A stretch of 64,000 nucleotides of DNA from Sphingomonas suaedae (lineage in GTDB: Bacteria; Pseudomonadota; Alphaproteobacteria; Sphingomonadales; Sphingomonadaceae): positions 3,036,001 to 3,100,000 of the forward strand of contig NZ_CP042239.1 in the NCBI RefSeq assembly GCF_007833215.1, given 5' to 3'. The notes under the pieces were generated by a model. That model was not told the DNA's origin and did not search any database. It was given only the letters and a program-made list of their open reading frames with translations. Made by a program: the position numbers and the translations under genes. Below, one piece after another: positions 29,794-38,924 of the stretch. The first letter of the stretch is position 1. Each line of letters opens with the position of its first letter.

Positions 29794-29897
29794 GCCGCGG
29801 AAGTGGGACGGGGCGCGCCGATTGGCAAGCGAATCCGCATCCAACAAGCCCCAACAAGCCATTGCCGCCCCTCCGGCGCTTTGCTAACCGCAGGTCC

Positions 29898-30128
29898 ATG
29901 ATCGCGCCGCCCGAAGTCACCCGCGTCACCCATGCCCGCGTCGTCTGTGACGGCGCCCATGCGGGCATCCCCGCCGCGCTCGGCCATCCGCGCGTGTTCC
30001 TGCAGATCGACGAGCATGGCTATGTCGATTGCGGCTATTGCGACCGCCGCTTCGTACTGATCGGCGGCCCGGCCGATGGGGCGGACCAGAGCGCGTTGCC
30101 CGATATCGCGTCTGGCGCCAGCCTCTAA
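29898..30128 (+). CDS. Zinc-finger domain protein (zf-CHCC, NDUFS6-like)
   Basis: 76 residues. VVCDGAHAG, GHPRVFLQID and YVDCGYCDRRFVL give the Cys-His-Cys-Cys zinc site of the zf-CHCC family, whose mitochondrial member is complex I subunit NDUFS6. In Alphaproteobacteria the protein is thought to serve respiratory complex I assembly; that role is inferred. ATG at 29898 gives a full-length protein with AGG just upstream. It is 18 bp before tldD, so the two may be cotranscribed. Confidence 0.85.
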   Translation: MIAPPEVTRVTHARVVCDGAHAGIPAALGHPRVFLQIDEHGYVDCGYCDRRFVLIGGPADGADQSALPDIASGASL

Positions 30129-30146
30129 GGCCCCTATATTCGGCGG

Positions 30147-31565
30147 ATGTATTCAGATCCCCGAGGCTTTCTCTACCGCAACGGTTTCGATGCCGACGCC
30201 GCGCAACGCCTGACCGCATCGATCCTGGGCAAGGCCGAGGATGGCGAGCTCTACCTCCAGTATCGCAAGTCAGAATCGTTCGGCTTCGACGACGGGCGGC
30301 TGAAGACCGCGTCCTACAACACCGATTCGGGCTTCGGCCTGCGCGGGGTCAGCGGCGAGGCCACCGCCTTTGCCCATGCCAATGAGATCAGCGAAGCGGC
30401 GATCCTGCGTGCGGGCGAGACGATGGCGCTGATCGATCCCGCGACCGGGCCGAAAGCCGCTCCGCCGCCGCGCACCAACCGCCACCTCTACACCGACGCC
30501 GACCCGCTCGGCCTGGTCCCGTTCGCCGACAAGGTGAATCTCTGCCAGACGATCGACGCCGCCGCGCGTGCCCGCGATCCGCGCGTGGTGCAGGTCTCCG
30601 CAAGCCTGCTCGGGTCATGGTGCGTGGTCGAGATCGTCCGCCCGGACGGCTTCATCGCCACCGACATCCGCCCACTGGTCCGGCTCAACGTCTCGATCGT
30701 GGTCGAGTCAAACGGGCGGCGCGAGACCGGCAGTTTCGGCACCGGCGGCCGCGCCCTCTATGACCGACTGTTTCAGCCCGAAGTCTGGAACCGGGCGATC
30801 GACGAGGCGCTGTCGCAGGCTTTGGTCAATCTCGACGCGGTCGACGCGCCCGCGGGCGAGATGACCGTGCTGCTCGGTCCGGGCTGGCCCGGCATCCTGC
30901 TGCACGAGGCGATCGGCCATGGCCTGGAAGGCGACTTCAACCGCAAGGGTACCAGCGCCTTTTCCGGCCGCATCGGCGAGCGCGTCGCCGCGCCCGGAGT
31001 CACCGTGGTCGATGACGGGTCGATCACCGACCGCCGCGGATCGCTGTCGATCGACGACGAAGGCACGTCGACACGCGAGACGGTGCTGATCGAGGACGGC
31101 ATCCTGCGCGGCTATATGCAGGATCGCATGAATGCGCGGCTGATGGGCGTCGAGCCCACCGGCAACGGCCGTCGCGAATCGTTTCAGCACGCACCGATGC
31201 CGCGCATGACCAACACCTTCATGAAGGGCGGCACGGACGATCCCGCCGAACTGATGAGCCGGGTGAAGAAGGGCATCTTCGCCAAGTCGTTCGGCGGCGG
31301 TCAGGTCGATATCGTCTCGGGCAAATTCGTCTTCTCCTGCACCGAGGCGTACAAGATCGAGGACGGCAAGCTGGGCGCCCCGATCAAGGGCGCGACGCTG
31401 ATCGGTGACGGGCCGACCTGCCTGACCAGAGTGATCGGCATCGGTAACGATTTCGCGCTCGACGAGGGCATCGGCATGTGCGGCAAGGGCGGCCAGTCGG
31501 TTCCCGCTGGGGTGGGCCAGCCGACGCTTTTGCTGGACGGGCTGATCGTCGGCGGAACGGCCTAA
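30147..31565 (+). CDS. tldD: Metalloprotease TldD
   Basis: One half of the TldD/TldE zinc protease that trims unfolded peptides and, in some bacteria, matures microcins. 472 residues with the HExxxH metal motif HEAIGH at 253-258, followed by GLEGDFNRKGTSAFSGRIGE, and a C-terminal GNDFALDEGIGMCGKGGQ block with FSCTEAYKIEDGKLGAPIKGATLIG. These are diagnostic. TldE is not adjacent. Its TAA stop overlaps, on the opposite strand, the TAG stop of the HAD gene (shared CTAA), so the two genes converge with no spacer. Confidence 0.95.
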   Translation: MYSDPRGFLYRNGFDADAAQRLTASILGKAEDGELYLQYRKSESFGFDDGRLKTASYNTDSGFGLRGVSGEATAFAHANEISEAAILRAGETMALIDPATGPKAAPPPRTNRHLYTDADPLGLVPFADKVNLCQTIDAAARARDPRVVQVSASLLGSWCVVEIVRPDGFIATDIRPLVRLNVSIVVESNGRRETGSFGTGGRALYDRLFQPEVWNRAIDEALSQALVNLDAVDAPAGEMTVLLGPGWPGILLHEAIGHGLEGDFNRKGTSAFSGRIGERVAAPGVTVVDDGSITDRRGSLSIDDEGTSTRETVLIEDGILRGYMQDRMNARLMGVEPTGNGRRESFQHAPMPRMTNTFMKGGTDDPAELMSRVKKGIFAKSFGGGQVDIVSGKFVFSCTEAYKIEDGKLGAPIKGATLIGDGPTCLTRVIGIGNDFALDEGIGMCGKGGQSVPAGVGQPTLLLDGLIVGGTA

Positions 31566-32236
31566 GCCAGCAGTCGCGCGACTTCGGCGAAGTCGTGCGC
31601 GATATCCCGGACGCCAAGGGCGCGGAGCCGTGCGCCGTGATCCGGTCCGCAATGATTGCCCGCGCACAGGCCGAGGACATGCGCGCCCGATGCGACCGCG
31701 CCGGTCGCGCCGACGGGCGAATCTTCGAGGATTGCACAGCGTTCGATCGGCACCCCAAGTTGCGCAGCGGCATGGAGATAGATGTCGGGCGCAGGCTTGC
31801 CCCGTGCAACATGCTCCCGCCCACTGAAGATCCGCCCGTCAAAGGCATCGCGAATGCCGAGATGGTCGAGATGCGTCGCGATCCAGTGGCTGTTGCTCGA
31901 CGACGCGATCGCGCGCGGCAACGCTTCCGGGAGCGCGCGAACGAAACGGATTGCCCCCTCCACCTCCGCCACGCCCTCGGCCAGCGCCCGGCGATTCTCC
32001 GTCTCGCGTGCGCCGTGAAAATCCTCCGGAAGGCTCCGCCCGATCCAGGTCTCGATCGCATCGATGAACTCGCGCCCCGCCAGCCCCATGAAATTGGCCA
32101 TCGAGTCTTCCGGCGAAGTCGGATGCCCGATCGCGGTCAGATACTCCGCGATATGGCGGTTGCCCTCATACTCGCTTTCGAGAAGCACACCGTCAAAGTC
32201 GAAGATCAGCGCGTCGAACCGGATGGAAATGCTCAT
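31562..32236 (-). CDS. HAD-superfamily hydrolase (beta-phosphoglucomutase-like phosphatase)
   Basis: A 224-residue cytoplasmic phosphatase. DFDGVL near residue 13 is the DxDx nucleophile motif; ASSSNSHWI is motif II; KPAPDIYLHAA gives the motif III lysine; ILEDSPVGATGAVASGAHVLGL is motif IV. The helical cap with ESEYEGNRHIAEYL matches the subfamily of sugar-phosphate phosphatases and mutases. Substrate cannot be assigned. The ATG overlaps the yggS stop by four bases, so it is the second gene of a yggS-HAD pair; its end meets tldD. Confidence 0.88.
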   Translation of the reverse strand: MSISIRFDALIFDFDGVLLESEYEGNRHIAEYLTAIGHPTSPEDSMANFMGLAGREFIDAIETWIGRSLPEDFHGARETENRRALAEGVAEVEGAIRFVRALPEALPRAIASSSNSHWIATHLDHLGIRDAFDGRIFSGREHVARGKPAPDIYLHAAAQLGVPIERCAILEDSPVGATGAVASGAHVLGLCAGNHCGPDHGARLRALGVRDIAHDFAEVARLLA

Positions 32237-32901
32237 GCGCGAGTCCCGAAGAGCGCGGTGCCAACACGGACATGGGTGGCGCCCAGTGTCACCGCCGTCT
32301 CGAAATCGTCGGACATGCCGATGCTCAGTTCCGATAGACCAGCCTCTCGCGCCAGCTTTGCCAACAATGCGAAGTAAGGCGCCGAATCAACCCCGATCGG
32401 CGGGACCGCCATCAGGCCCACGACGGGAAGGCCCGCGGCACGTGCCGCGTCCAGCAGTGCGGGAAGCTCCATCACGGCCACGCCGCCCTTTTGCGGCTCG
32501 TCGCCGATATTGACCTGGATGAAGCAGTCCGGCCGACGCCCGCTCTCGGCCATCGCTTTTGCCAGCGCCGCAATCAGCGAAGGGCGATCGACCGAATGGA
32601 TCGCGTCGAACAGATCCACCGCCTCGCGCGCCTTGTTCGACTGGAGCTGACCCACCAGATGCAGGCGGATATCCGGATATTCGGCGCGAAGCTCCGGCCA
32701 TTTCGCCGCCGCTTCCTGTACCCGATTCTCGCCGAACAGCCGCTGGCCCGCGTCGATCAGCGGGCGGATCGAATCGGCTTCGTGCGTTTTTGAAATGGCG
32801 ATCAGCGCGACATCGCCAGGCTCGCGTCCCGCCATTCTGGCGGCACGGTCGATTCGGGCATGGATATCGGCGAGGCGGGATTGCGCGGTGTCGGACGGCA
32901 T
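32233..32901 (-). CDS. YggS/PROSC family PLP-homeostasis protein
   Basis: A 222-residue PLP-binding TIM-barrel protein that buffers pyridoxal phosphate in the cytoplasm. ALIAISKTHEADSIRPLIDAG contains the PLP lysine; FGENRVQEAAAKWP, LHLVGQLQSNKAREA, QVNIGDEPQKGG, GLMAVPP and LSIGMSDDFETAV...GATHVRVGTALFG are the family blocks in order. Start set at MPSDTAQSRL; 15 earlier residues in frame read into the divergent gene. Only 22 bp separate this start from that of the thiE-like gene, so the two promoters must overlap each other's coding ends. Confidence 0.93.
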   Translation of the reverse strand: MPSDTAQSRLADIHARIDRAARMAGREPGDVALIAISKTHEADSIRPLIDAGQRLFGENRVQEAAAKWPELRAEYPDIRLHLVGQLQSNKAREAVDLFDAIHSVDRPSLIAALAKAMAESGRRPDCFIQVNIGDEPQKGGVAVMELPALLDAARAAGLPVVGLMAVPPIGVDSAPYFALLAKLAREAGLSELSIGMSDDFETAVTLGATHVRVGTALFGTRA

Positions 32902-32923
32902 GTGCGACGCTATAGGAGGGGCG

Positions 32924-33478
32924 ATGCCGCCCCGCCACCCCCGCAACGCGCCGCTGCCCCGCCGATGGTTGATGACCGACGAGCGGTTGGGCGACGCGCT
33001 TTGGAATGCGCTGGAAGCGCTGCCCCGGGGTTCGGGCGTGGTGTTCCGCCATTATGCGACGCCCAGCGCGGATCGGCGCGCGCTGTTCGACCGGGTGGTC
33101 CGGATCGCGCGGCGCAAGCGACTGACGCTCGTCGTCGCAGGAAGCGTGCCGGGTCGCGGCGCCGACGGGCGGCACGAACGCCGGGCAGGCGCGCTCACCG
33201 CTCCGGTCCATTCGCGGCGTGAGGCGGTTGCGGCGGTGCGCGCGGGGGCGAAGCTGCTGTTCGCTTCCCCCATCTATGCCACGCGCTCCCATCCCGGCAC
33301 GCGCGCGCTGGGCCGGGTCCGATTCGGGCTGATGAGTCGCGGATTGCCAATACCGGTGATCGCCTTGGGGGGAATGGACGAGCGCCGCTGGCGCGCGCTC
33401 AGGCCGCTAGGCGTCTATGGCTGGGCGGGAATCGACGCCTGGGCACCGGATCAGAAGCGGATCGCGGTTCCGACATAG
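32924..33478 (+). CDS. ThiE/TenI-like thiamine phosphate synthase family protein (short)
   Basis: A 184-residue protein with a shortened thiamine-phosphate-synthase-like barrel: WLMTDERLGDAL at the start, LVVAGSVPG, APVHSRREAVAAVRAGAKLLFASPIYATRSHPG and PVIALGGMDERRW. Canonical ThiE is near 210 residues; parts of the pyrophosphate-binding region look weak, so the enzyme activity is doubtful, and a TenI-like role is possible. AGGAGGG lies four bases before the ATG. Its last 28 bases overlap the 3' end of the opposite-strand outer-membrane-like gene. Confidence 0.75.
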   Translation: MPPRHPRNAPLPRRWLMTDERLGDALWNALEALPRGSGVVFRHYATPSADRRALFDRVVRIARRKRLTLVVAGSVPGRGADGRHERRAGALTAPVHSRREAVAAVRAGAKLLFASPIYATRSHPGTRALGRVRFGLMSRGLPIPVIALGGMDERRWRALRPLGVYGWAGIDAWAPDQKRIAVPT

Positions 33479-34173
33479 ACCGCCTGGCTGTCGCGGCGGT
33501 CATCGGTGAGCTGCGGGAGGCGATCCTTCTCGCTCTTGTACCGCACGCCTGCGGTGACATCGATCTTGCGGGTGATCGAATAGGAACCGCCGACATCGAT
33601 CGAATAATTCGGATCGGCGGCGATCAGGCGCGGTGTCTGTTCCAGCGGCCGTTCGGTCGCGGCCTTGATCCGGGCGGAGGCACGCTTGCCCGAATAGGTG
33701 ACGCCCAGATCGAGCGATTCGCGGCTGCCCGGCTGACCCGCCAGGTCGAGCTTCGAGAGGTCGCCGGTGATGGCGAACCGCTTCCACCCCACCGACACGC
33801 CGAGATTATAGGCGATCGGCTGAAGCGTGACCGAAGTGGGCGCCGCTGCGCCGCGATCGGCAATAGCATTGGCAGCCGGACGTGCACTGCGCGCGCGGAC
33901 GGCGACGGTGACGCTGCGGTTGCCCGCCCCGCGCGGTTCGGCAGGGGTGAAGCGGAAGCCGGTCCCCGACAGACCAGCGCGGGCCAGCGCGGCGGCGAGC
34001 TTTGGATCGGCGGCCGCAGGCGTGAAGGTTCCGATGCCCAGCGGGGCCGAGCGCTTCGTAACCACCCGCTGTTGCGGGTTGGACGTCTGGGCGAGCAGAG
34101 CGGGCGCGGCAACGAACCCGGCGACGCCGAGCGCCCCAAGTGCCGTTCCAGCAATGATCCGACCTGTACGCAT
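33451..34173 (-). CDS. Exported protein with a putative beta-strand-rich (outer-membrane-like) C-terminus
   Basis: A 240-residue protein with a signal peptide (RTGRIIAGTALGALGVAGF...LLAQ). The C-terminal half has alternating patterns such as VSVGWKRFAITGDLSKLDL, SLDLGVTYSGKRASARIKAA, SIDVGGSYSITRKIDVTAGV and ends AVYVGTAIRF with a terminal Phe, the usual mark of an outer-membrane beta-barrel. No named family is recognised. The last 28 bases overlap the thiE-like gene antisense. It is divergent from the DUF3576 gene across 210 bp. Confidence 0.72.
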   Translation of the reverse strand: MRTGRIIAGTALGALGVAGFVAAPALLAQTSNPQQRVVTKRSAPLGIGTFTPAAADPKLAAALARAGLSGTGFRFTPAEPRGAGNRSVTVAVRARSARPAANAIADRGAAAPTSVTLQPIAYNLGVSVGWKRFAITGDLSKLDLAGQPGSRESLDLGVTYSGKRASARIKAATERPLEQTPRLIAADPNYSIDVGGSYSITRKIDVTAGVRYKSEKDRLPQLTDDRRDSQAVYVGTAIRF

Positions 34174-34263
34174 CAGAACCCCTAACTCGTCTGTAGCGCC
34201 TACCATGATTCGGCCGCAATGTTCCACCGCCCGAATCCGATTTTGCCGGGGGTGTTGCACAAG

Positions 34264-34299
34264 GCGCACAGGGGCGCGCACAGGGGGGCGCACAGGAGG
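34264..34299. repeat. Three tandem 12-bp repeats (GCGCACAGGGGC type)
   Basis: GCGCACAGGGGC, GCGCACAGGGGG and GCGCACAGGAGG follow one another exactly, in the divergent region between the outer-membrane-like gene and the DUF3576 operon. It could be a multiple binding site or a simple slippage product. Confidence 0.75.
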
Positions 34300-34316
34300 A
34301 GAACGGCGGCTTGCGC

Positions 34317-34347
34317 TTGCGGCGCGCGCGCCAGCATCTATAGATGC
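34317..34347 (+). promoter_or_regulatory. Probable promoter of the DUF3576-leuS-lptE-holA operon, with a palindrome over the -10 box
   Basis: TTGCGG (34317-34322), 16 bases, TATAGA (34339-34344). The -10 lies within GCATCTATAGATGC (34334-34347), a perfect 14-bp palindrome. The predicted start near 34351 gives a leader of about 33 bases before the ATG at 34384. The palindrome could be an operator. Confidence 0.5.
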
Positions 34348-34383
34348 ACTCCGCTTCATGAGATTTCCCATAGGAAGATGCCG

Positions 34384-34818
34384 ATGAACCGCCAGTTGCG
34401 CACCGCGATCCTGGGCAGTGTCGCCCTCACCCTCGCCGCGTGCGGCGGAGGCGATCGCCCGCGCGCAGACCTTGCCGCGTCGAAAGTCACCACGATCGGG
34501 GTCAACGCCTATCTGTGGCGCGCGGCGCTCGACACGATTTCGTTCATGCCGATCGTCCAGACCGATTCGAATGGCGGCGTGATCGTCACCGATTGGTATG
34601 TGAACCCGAACCTCGCCACCGAGCGGATGAAGGTTACGGTGACCATCCTGGACCAGGATTTGCGCGCCGACGCACTGCGCGTGACCGCGCTGCGCCAGGT
34701 GAACCAGGGCGGCCAATGGGTCGATTCGCCGGTCGAGGCGGCAACGGTGCAGAAGCTGGAGGACATCATCCTCACCCGCGCCCGCGACCTGCGCCGCGCC
34801 GCCATCGCCGGAGACTGA
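34384..34818 (+). CDS. DUF3576 lipoprotein
   Basis: A 144-residue lipoprotein. The signal peptide ends in a lipobox TLAAC, so the mature protein starts at Cys and is anchored in the envelope. TIGVNAYLWRAALDTISFMPI, GGVIVTDWYVNP and ERMKVTVTILDQDLRADALRVTA are the family blocks. AGGAAG is six bases before this ATG; an ATG two codons earlier has no space for a ribosome site. Found next to leuS and lptE across Alphaproteobacteria, suggesting an outer-membrane-related role; function not proven. Confidence 0.87.
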   Translation: MNRQLRTAILGSVALTLAACGGGDRPRADLAASKVTTIGVNAYLWRAALDTISFMPIVQTDSNGGVIVTDWYVNPNLATERMKVTVTILDQDLRADALRVTALRQVNQGGQWVDSPVEAATVQKLEDIILTRARDLRRAAIAGD

Positions 34819-34860
34819 ATTGGTGGCGGGCGCGGTCCCGCCGCCTAGCTGAATGAAGGA

Positions 34861-37371
34861 ATGCCCGTGTCGCGGTTCAACGCGCTGAAAGCCGATTCGG
34901 CGTGGCAGAAGCTGTGGGAAGAGCGCCGCACCTTCGCTGCGGACGATCATTCGCCCAAGCCCAAATCCTATGTGCTTGAGATGTTTCCCTATCCGTCGGG
35001 GCGCATCCATATGGGGCACGTCCGCAACTATACGATGGGCGACGTTCTGACGCGCTATCGGCGGATGAAGGGCATGGAAGTGCTCCACCCGATGGGCTGG
35101 GACGCGTTCGGGATGCCCGCCGAAAATGCGGCGATGGAGAAGAAGGTCCATCCCGGCGGCTGGACCCGCGACAATATCGCGACGATGCGCGCGCAGCTGA
35201 AGCGCCTCGGCCTCGCCATCGACTGGAGCCGCGAACTCGCGACGTGCGAGCCGGACTATTACGGGCACGAACAGGCGCTGTTCCTCGATCTGTTCGCGAA
35301 CGGCCTGGTTTATCGCAAGGAATCGACGGTCAACTGGGACCCGGTCGACATGACCGTGCTCGCCAATGAGCAGGTGATCGACGGGCGCGGCTGGCGATCA
35401 GGGGCGCTGGTCGAGAAGAAGAAGCTCAACCAGTGGTTCCTCAAGATCACCGACTTCGCCGACGAGCTGCTCGATGGACTCGAAAGCCTCGACAAATGGC
35501 CCGACAAGGTTCGGCTGATGCAGGAAAACTGGATCGGCAAGTCGCAGGGCATGCAGTTCCGGTTCGCGCTCAGCGACGGCGGAAGCGTCGAGGTGTTCAC
35601 GACACGCCCCGACACGATTTTCGGGTCGAGTTTCGTGGCGATCGCGGCGGATCACCCGATCGCGCAGGCGCTGGCCGCGAAGGATCCGGCGGCGGCGGAC
35701 TTCATCGCGCAGTGCAAGCTCGGCGGGACCACCGCAGCGGAGATCGAGACGCAGGAGAAGCTGGGCTTCGACACCGGCATCCGCGCGGCGCATCCCTTTG
35801 ATTCCGCATGGGAATTGCCGGTCTATATCGCGAATTTCGTGCTGATGGACTATGGCACCGGCGCGGTGTTCGGGGTGCCGGCGCATGACCAGCGCGATTT
35901 CGAATTCGCGACCAAATATGGCCTGCCGATCCGCCGGGTCGTCTCCGATGGCGAAAAAACCCAAAGCGAATATTTCGAGGAAGAAAGCTTCACCGGCCCC
36001 GGAACGCTCGTCAACTCTCACTTCCTGAATGGCATGGATGTCGCCGACGCGAAGCGTGAGGTGATCCGCCGCGCCGAATCCGAAGGATGGGGCAAGGGAA
36101 CGACGGTGTGGCGGCTGCGCGATTGGGGCGTGTCGCGCCAGCGTTATTGGGGCACGCCGATCCCGATCGTGCATTGCGAGATTTGCGGCGCGGTGCCGGT
36201 GCCCAAGAAGCAGCTGCCGGTGGTGCTGCCCGAGGATGTCAGCTTCGATATCCCCGGCAACCCCCTCGACCGGCATCCGACGTGGAAGCATGTCGATTGT
36301 CCGCAATGCGGCAAGCCCGCGCGGCGCGAGACCGATACGCTCGACACCTTCGTCGATTCGAGCTGGTATTTCATCCGCTTCGCCAGCCAGCCGGGCGACA
36401 AGCCGTTCGACCGCGCAGTGGCCGAACAATGGCTGCCGGTGAATCAATATATCGGCGGGGTCGAACATGCGATCCTGCACCTGCTCTATGCCCGTTTCTG
36501 GACGCGCGCGCTCAAGCGAATCGGAATGATCGACATCGCCGAGCCGTTCGAGGGGCTGTTTACCCAGGGCATGGTGACGCACGAGACCTACAAGGCGAGC
36601 GACGGCCGCTGGCTGTCGCCGGGCGAGGTGGTGCGCAAGAACGACGTTCTGATCGAAGCGGAAGGCGGCGGCCCGGTCACCGTCGGGCGCATCGAGAAGA
36701 TGTCCAAGTCCAAGAAGAACACGGTCGATCCCGAACCGATCGTGGACCAATATGGCGCGGACGCGGTGCGCTGGTTCGTGCTGTCAGATTCGCCGCCCGA
36801 GCGCGATCTGGAGTGGACCGAGAACGGCATCGAAGGTGCCTGGCGCTTCGTCCAGCGCCTGTGGCGGCTGTTCGACGGGCTGCAGGCATGGGAGGGCGAG
36901 GACAAGGGCCTCGACCGCGTGCTGCACCAGACCATTGCGGGCGTCGCTGCGGATATCGAGGGGCTGCAGTTCAACAAGGCGGTCGCCAAGCTCTATGCGC
37001 TGGTGAACGCACTCGAAAAGGCTCTACCCAGCGCGTCGCGTGCCCATGCGATCCGCACCGCGATCCTGATCGCCGCACCGATGGTGCCGCATCTCGCCGA
37101 GGAAGCCTGGGCCGCGATGGGAAGTGACGGCCTGATCGCCGATGCCGCATGGCCGGCGGTCGACCCGGCGCTGCTGGTCGATGACGAGGTCACGATCGCG
37201 ATCCAGGTCAACGGCAAGCTGCGCGACACCGTCAAGGCCGCCAAGGGTGCCGACAAGGGCGATCTCGAAACGATGGCCTTGGCAAATCCCGCCGTGCAGC
37301 GCATTCTGGAGGGTGCAACTCCGAAAAAGGTCATCGTGGTGCCCGACCGGCTGGTGAATATCGTCGCATGA
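34861..37371 (+). CDS. leuS: Leucine--tRNA ligase
   Basis: Charges tRNA-Leu. 836 residues, full length. [16 protein letters not shown] holds the HIGH-type motif (HMGH, 50-53); the editing domain CP1 (about 220-420) has [17 protein letters not shown] and [29 protein letters not shown] and the catalytic KMSKSKKN (from Lys613) follow, with the anticodon-binding domain and a C-terminal lysine-rich tRNA-binding end. The start at 34861 is 42 bp after the DUF3576 stop. Its stop overlaps lptE by four bases. Confidence 0.98.
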   Translation: MPVSRFNALKADSAWQKLWEERRTFAADDHSPKPKSYVLEMFPYPSGRIHMGHVRNYTMGDVLTRYRRMKGMEVLHPMGWDAFGMPAENAAMEKKVHPGGWTRDNIATMRAQLKRLGLAIDWSRELATCEPDYYGHEQALFLDLFANGLVYRKESTVNWDPVDMTVLANEQVIDGRGWRSGALVEKKKLNQWFLKITDFADELLDGLESLDKWPDKVRLMQENWIGKSQGMQFRFALSDGGSVEVFTTRPDTIFGSSFVAIAADHPIAQALAAKDPAAADFIAQCKLGGTTAAEIETQEKLGFDTGIRAAHPFDSAWELPVYIANFVLMDYGTGAVFGVPAHDQRDFEFATKYGLPIRRVVSDGEKTQSEYFEEESFTGPGTLVNSHFLNGMDVADAKREVIRRAESEGWGKGTTVWRLRDWGVSRQRYWGTPIPIVHCEICGAVPVPKKQLPVVLPEDVSFDIPGNPLDRHPTWKHVDCPQCGKPARRETDTLDTFVDSSWYFIRFASQPGDKPFDRAVAEQWLPVNQYIGGVEHAILHLLYARFWTRALKRIGMIDIAEPFEGLFTQGMVTHETYKASDGRWLSPGEVVRKNDVLIEAEGGGPVTVGRIEKMSKSKKNTVDPEPIVDQYGADAVRWFVLSDSPPERDLEWTENGIEGAWRFVQRLWRLFDGLQAWEGEDKGLDRVLHQTIAGVAADIEGLQFNKAVAKLYALVNALEKALPSASRAHAIRTAILIAAPMVPHLAEEAWAAMGSDGLIADAAWPAVDPALLVDDEVTIAIQVNGKLRDTVKAAKGADKGDLETMALANPAVQRILEGATPKKVIVVPDRLVNIVA

Positions 37372-37874
37372 AGCGCGCAACGCTCCTGATCGTAATCGCC
37401 GCGCTCGGCCCCGTTCTTTCGGGCTGCGGGCTGCGGCCGCTCTATGGCGGGGGTGTCGGCGGGCCGGTGCAGACAATGCTGTCCGGCGTGGAAGTCGCGC
37501 CGATCGAGGGCGAGGCGGGCTGGCTGGTCTCCAACGCCGTGCGCGACCGGATCGAAGCGACGCGCAGTGGCGCGCGCACCTATCGGCTGGAGATCAAGCT
37601 GGACGACCGGATCGAAGGCTTGGGCGTGCGCAGCGACGATGTCGTGACGCGCGAGCGCCGCACCTTGCGCGCGCGCTATCAGCTGATCGATCTCGCCACC
37701 GGGCAAACGGTGCTGGATGCTACGGCGGGGTCCGACGCCGGCATCGACGTTGCGGGGTCGGAATATGCGACGATCGCAGCCGAGAAGAGCGCGCTCGAAC
37801 GCCTGTCGGGCATCGTCGCTGATCAGATCGTCGCGCGGCTCGCCCGTTACGCGCGCACCTCCGCGAACCAGTGA
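37368..37874 (+). CDS. lptE: LPS-assembly lipoprotein LptE
   Basis: A 168-residue outer-membrane lipoprotein that plugs the LptD barrel for lipopolysaccharide insertion. Signal peptide with the lipobox LSGCG, then GLRPLYGG, the conserved N-terminal mark of Lpt[46 protein letters not shown] and [17 protein letters not shown]. Sandwiched between leuS and holA with four-base overlaps on both sides (ATGA, GTGA), the usual order leuS-lptE-holA. Confidence 0.92.
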   Translation: MKRATLLIVIAALGPVLSGCGLRPLYGGGVGGPVQTMLSGVEVAPIEGEAGWLVSNAVRDRIEATRSGARTYRLEIKLDDRIEGLGVRSDDVVTRERRTLRARYQLIDLATGQTVLDATAGSDAGIDVAGSEYATIAAEKSALERLSGIVADQIVARLARYARTSANQ

Positions 37875-38890
37875 AGGCAAACGAGGCACAAATCCGCTCG
37901 CGGCTGGACAAGCCGGGGGCGGATATCCGGCTGTTCCTGCTGTACGGACCCGATGAAGCGGGCGCCAACGACCTGGCGGCGCGGCTGGGCCGGGCGATGG
38001 GGAATGACGCCGAGCGGGTCGACATCGACGGCAGCGACCTGAAAGACGATGCCGGTTTGCTTGCCGGGGAGGCCGCGTCGCTGTCGCTATTCGGAGGCGC
38101 ACGTTATATTCGCGTGACGGGAATCGACGATAGCGGCACCGATGCGGTGCGAATACTGGTCGAGGCCGAGACGGCCGGAAATCCGGTGGTCGCGGTGGGC
38201 GGCGCGCTCAAGGGGACTGGACGGCTGCTCAAGCTCGCGCTCGCCGCGCCCAATGTGATGGCACATGCCTGTTACGTTCCCGATGCGCGGACCGCCGGGC
38301 AGCTGGCGACCGGGATCGCGCGCGAACACGGGCTTCGGCTGGTGGGTGGGGCGGCGGACCGCCTTGCCGCCATGTCCGGAGGCGATCGCGCCGTGCTGGC
38401 CCGCGAGATCGAGAAATTGTCGCTGTATCTAGATGCCGCCCCCGACCGGCCGCGCGAGGCGGGGATCGAGGCGCTCGACGCAATCGGCGCGGATCTGGGC
38501 GAAGCCGAGATGTCGGGCGCAATCGACGCGGTGGTCGGCGGCCGTCCGGCCGAAATCGGTGTCGAGTTGGCTCGGCTAGATGCGGCTGGCGTCTCGACCA
38601 TCCCGTTGCTGCGCGGGCTGGTCCGGCGCCTGATGGCGCTGTCCGAGATGCGCGCCGATATCGATCATGGGATGAGCCCTGGCGAAGTGGTCAAGAAGCA
38701 CCGCGTCTTTTTCAAGGAAGAAGCCGCGACGGTCCGCGCGTTACAACGCTGGAACAGCCCGATGCTGGCGCGTGCCGTAGAACGCGCGCGCGAGGCGGAA
38801 CGGGCGATGACGCGTGGCGGAGGAAATGCGGGCCAGGTGCTCGCCGATCATGAGCTGGCGGTACTGGCGCGGGGTGCGGCGCGAGGGTGA
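37871..38890 (+). CDS. holA: DNA polymerase III subunit delta
   Basis: The clamp-loader subunit that opens the beta ring. 339 residues: FLLYGPDEAGANDLAARLGRAMG is the degenerate P-loop region, LFGGARYIRVTGIDDSGTDAV and AHACYVPDARTAGQLATGIARE belong to the AAA+-like body, and the C-terminal domain has LRGLVRRLMALSEMRADIDHGMSPG and WNSPMLARAVERAREAERAMTRG. The GTG start overlaps the lptE stop. Last gene of its operon; it converges with parB over 34 bp that include a T-run. Confidence 0.94.
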   Translation: MKANEAQIRSRLDKPGADIRLFLLYGPDEAGANDLAARLGRAMGNDAERVDIDGSDLKDDAGLLAGEAASLSLFGGARYIRVTGIDDSGTDAVRILVEAETAGNPVVAVGGALKGTGRLLKLALAAPNVMAHACYVPDARTAGQLATGIAREHGLRLVGGAADRLAAMSGGDRAVLAREIEKLSLYLDAAPDRPREAGIEALDAIGADLGEAEMSGAIDAVVGGRPAEIGVELARLDAAGVSTIPLLRGLVRRLMALSEMRADIDHGMSPGEVVKKHRVFFKEEAATVRALQRWNSPMLARAVERAREAERAMTRGGGNAGQVLADHELAVLARGAARG

Positions 38891-38924
38891 CGCCCCTTGG
38901 TTTCCATCCAACCGTTTCAGATAG

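Noticed and set aside
32902..32923. A TPP riboswitch before the thiE-like gene
   Set aside because: Only 22 bp lie between the divergent starts, too short for the element, and no CTGAGA-type core is present.
38891..38924. A terminator between the convergent holA and parB genes
   Set aside because: There is a T-run (GATTTTTT) but no clear stem in front of it on either strand.
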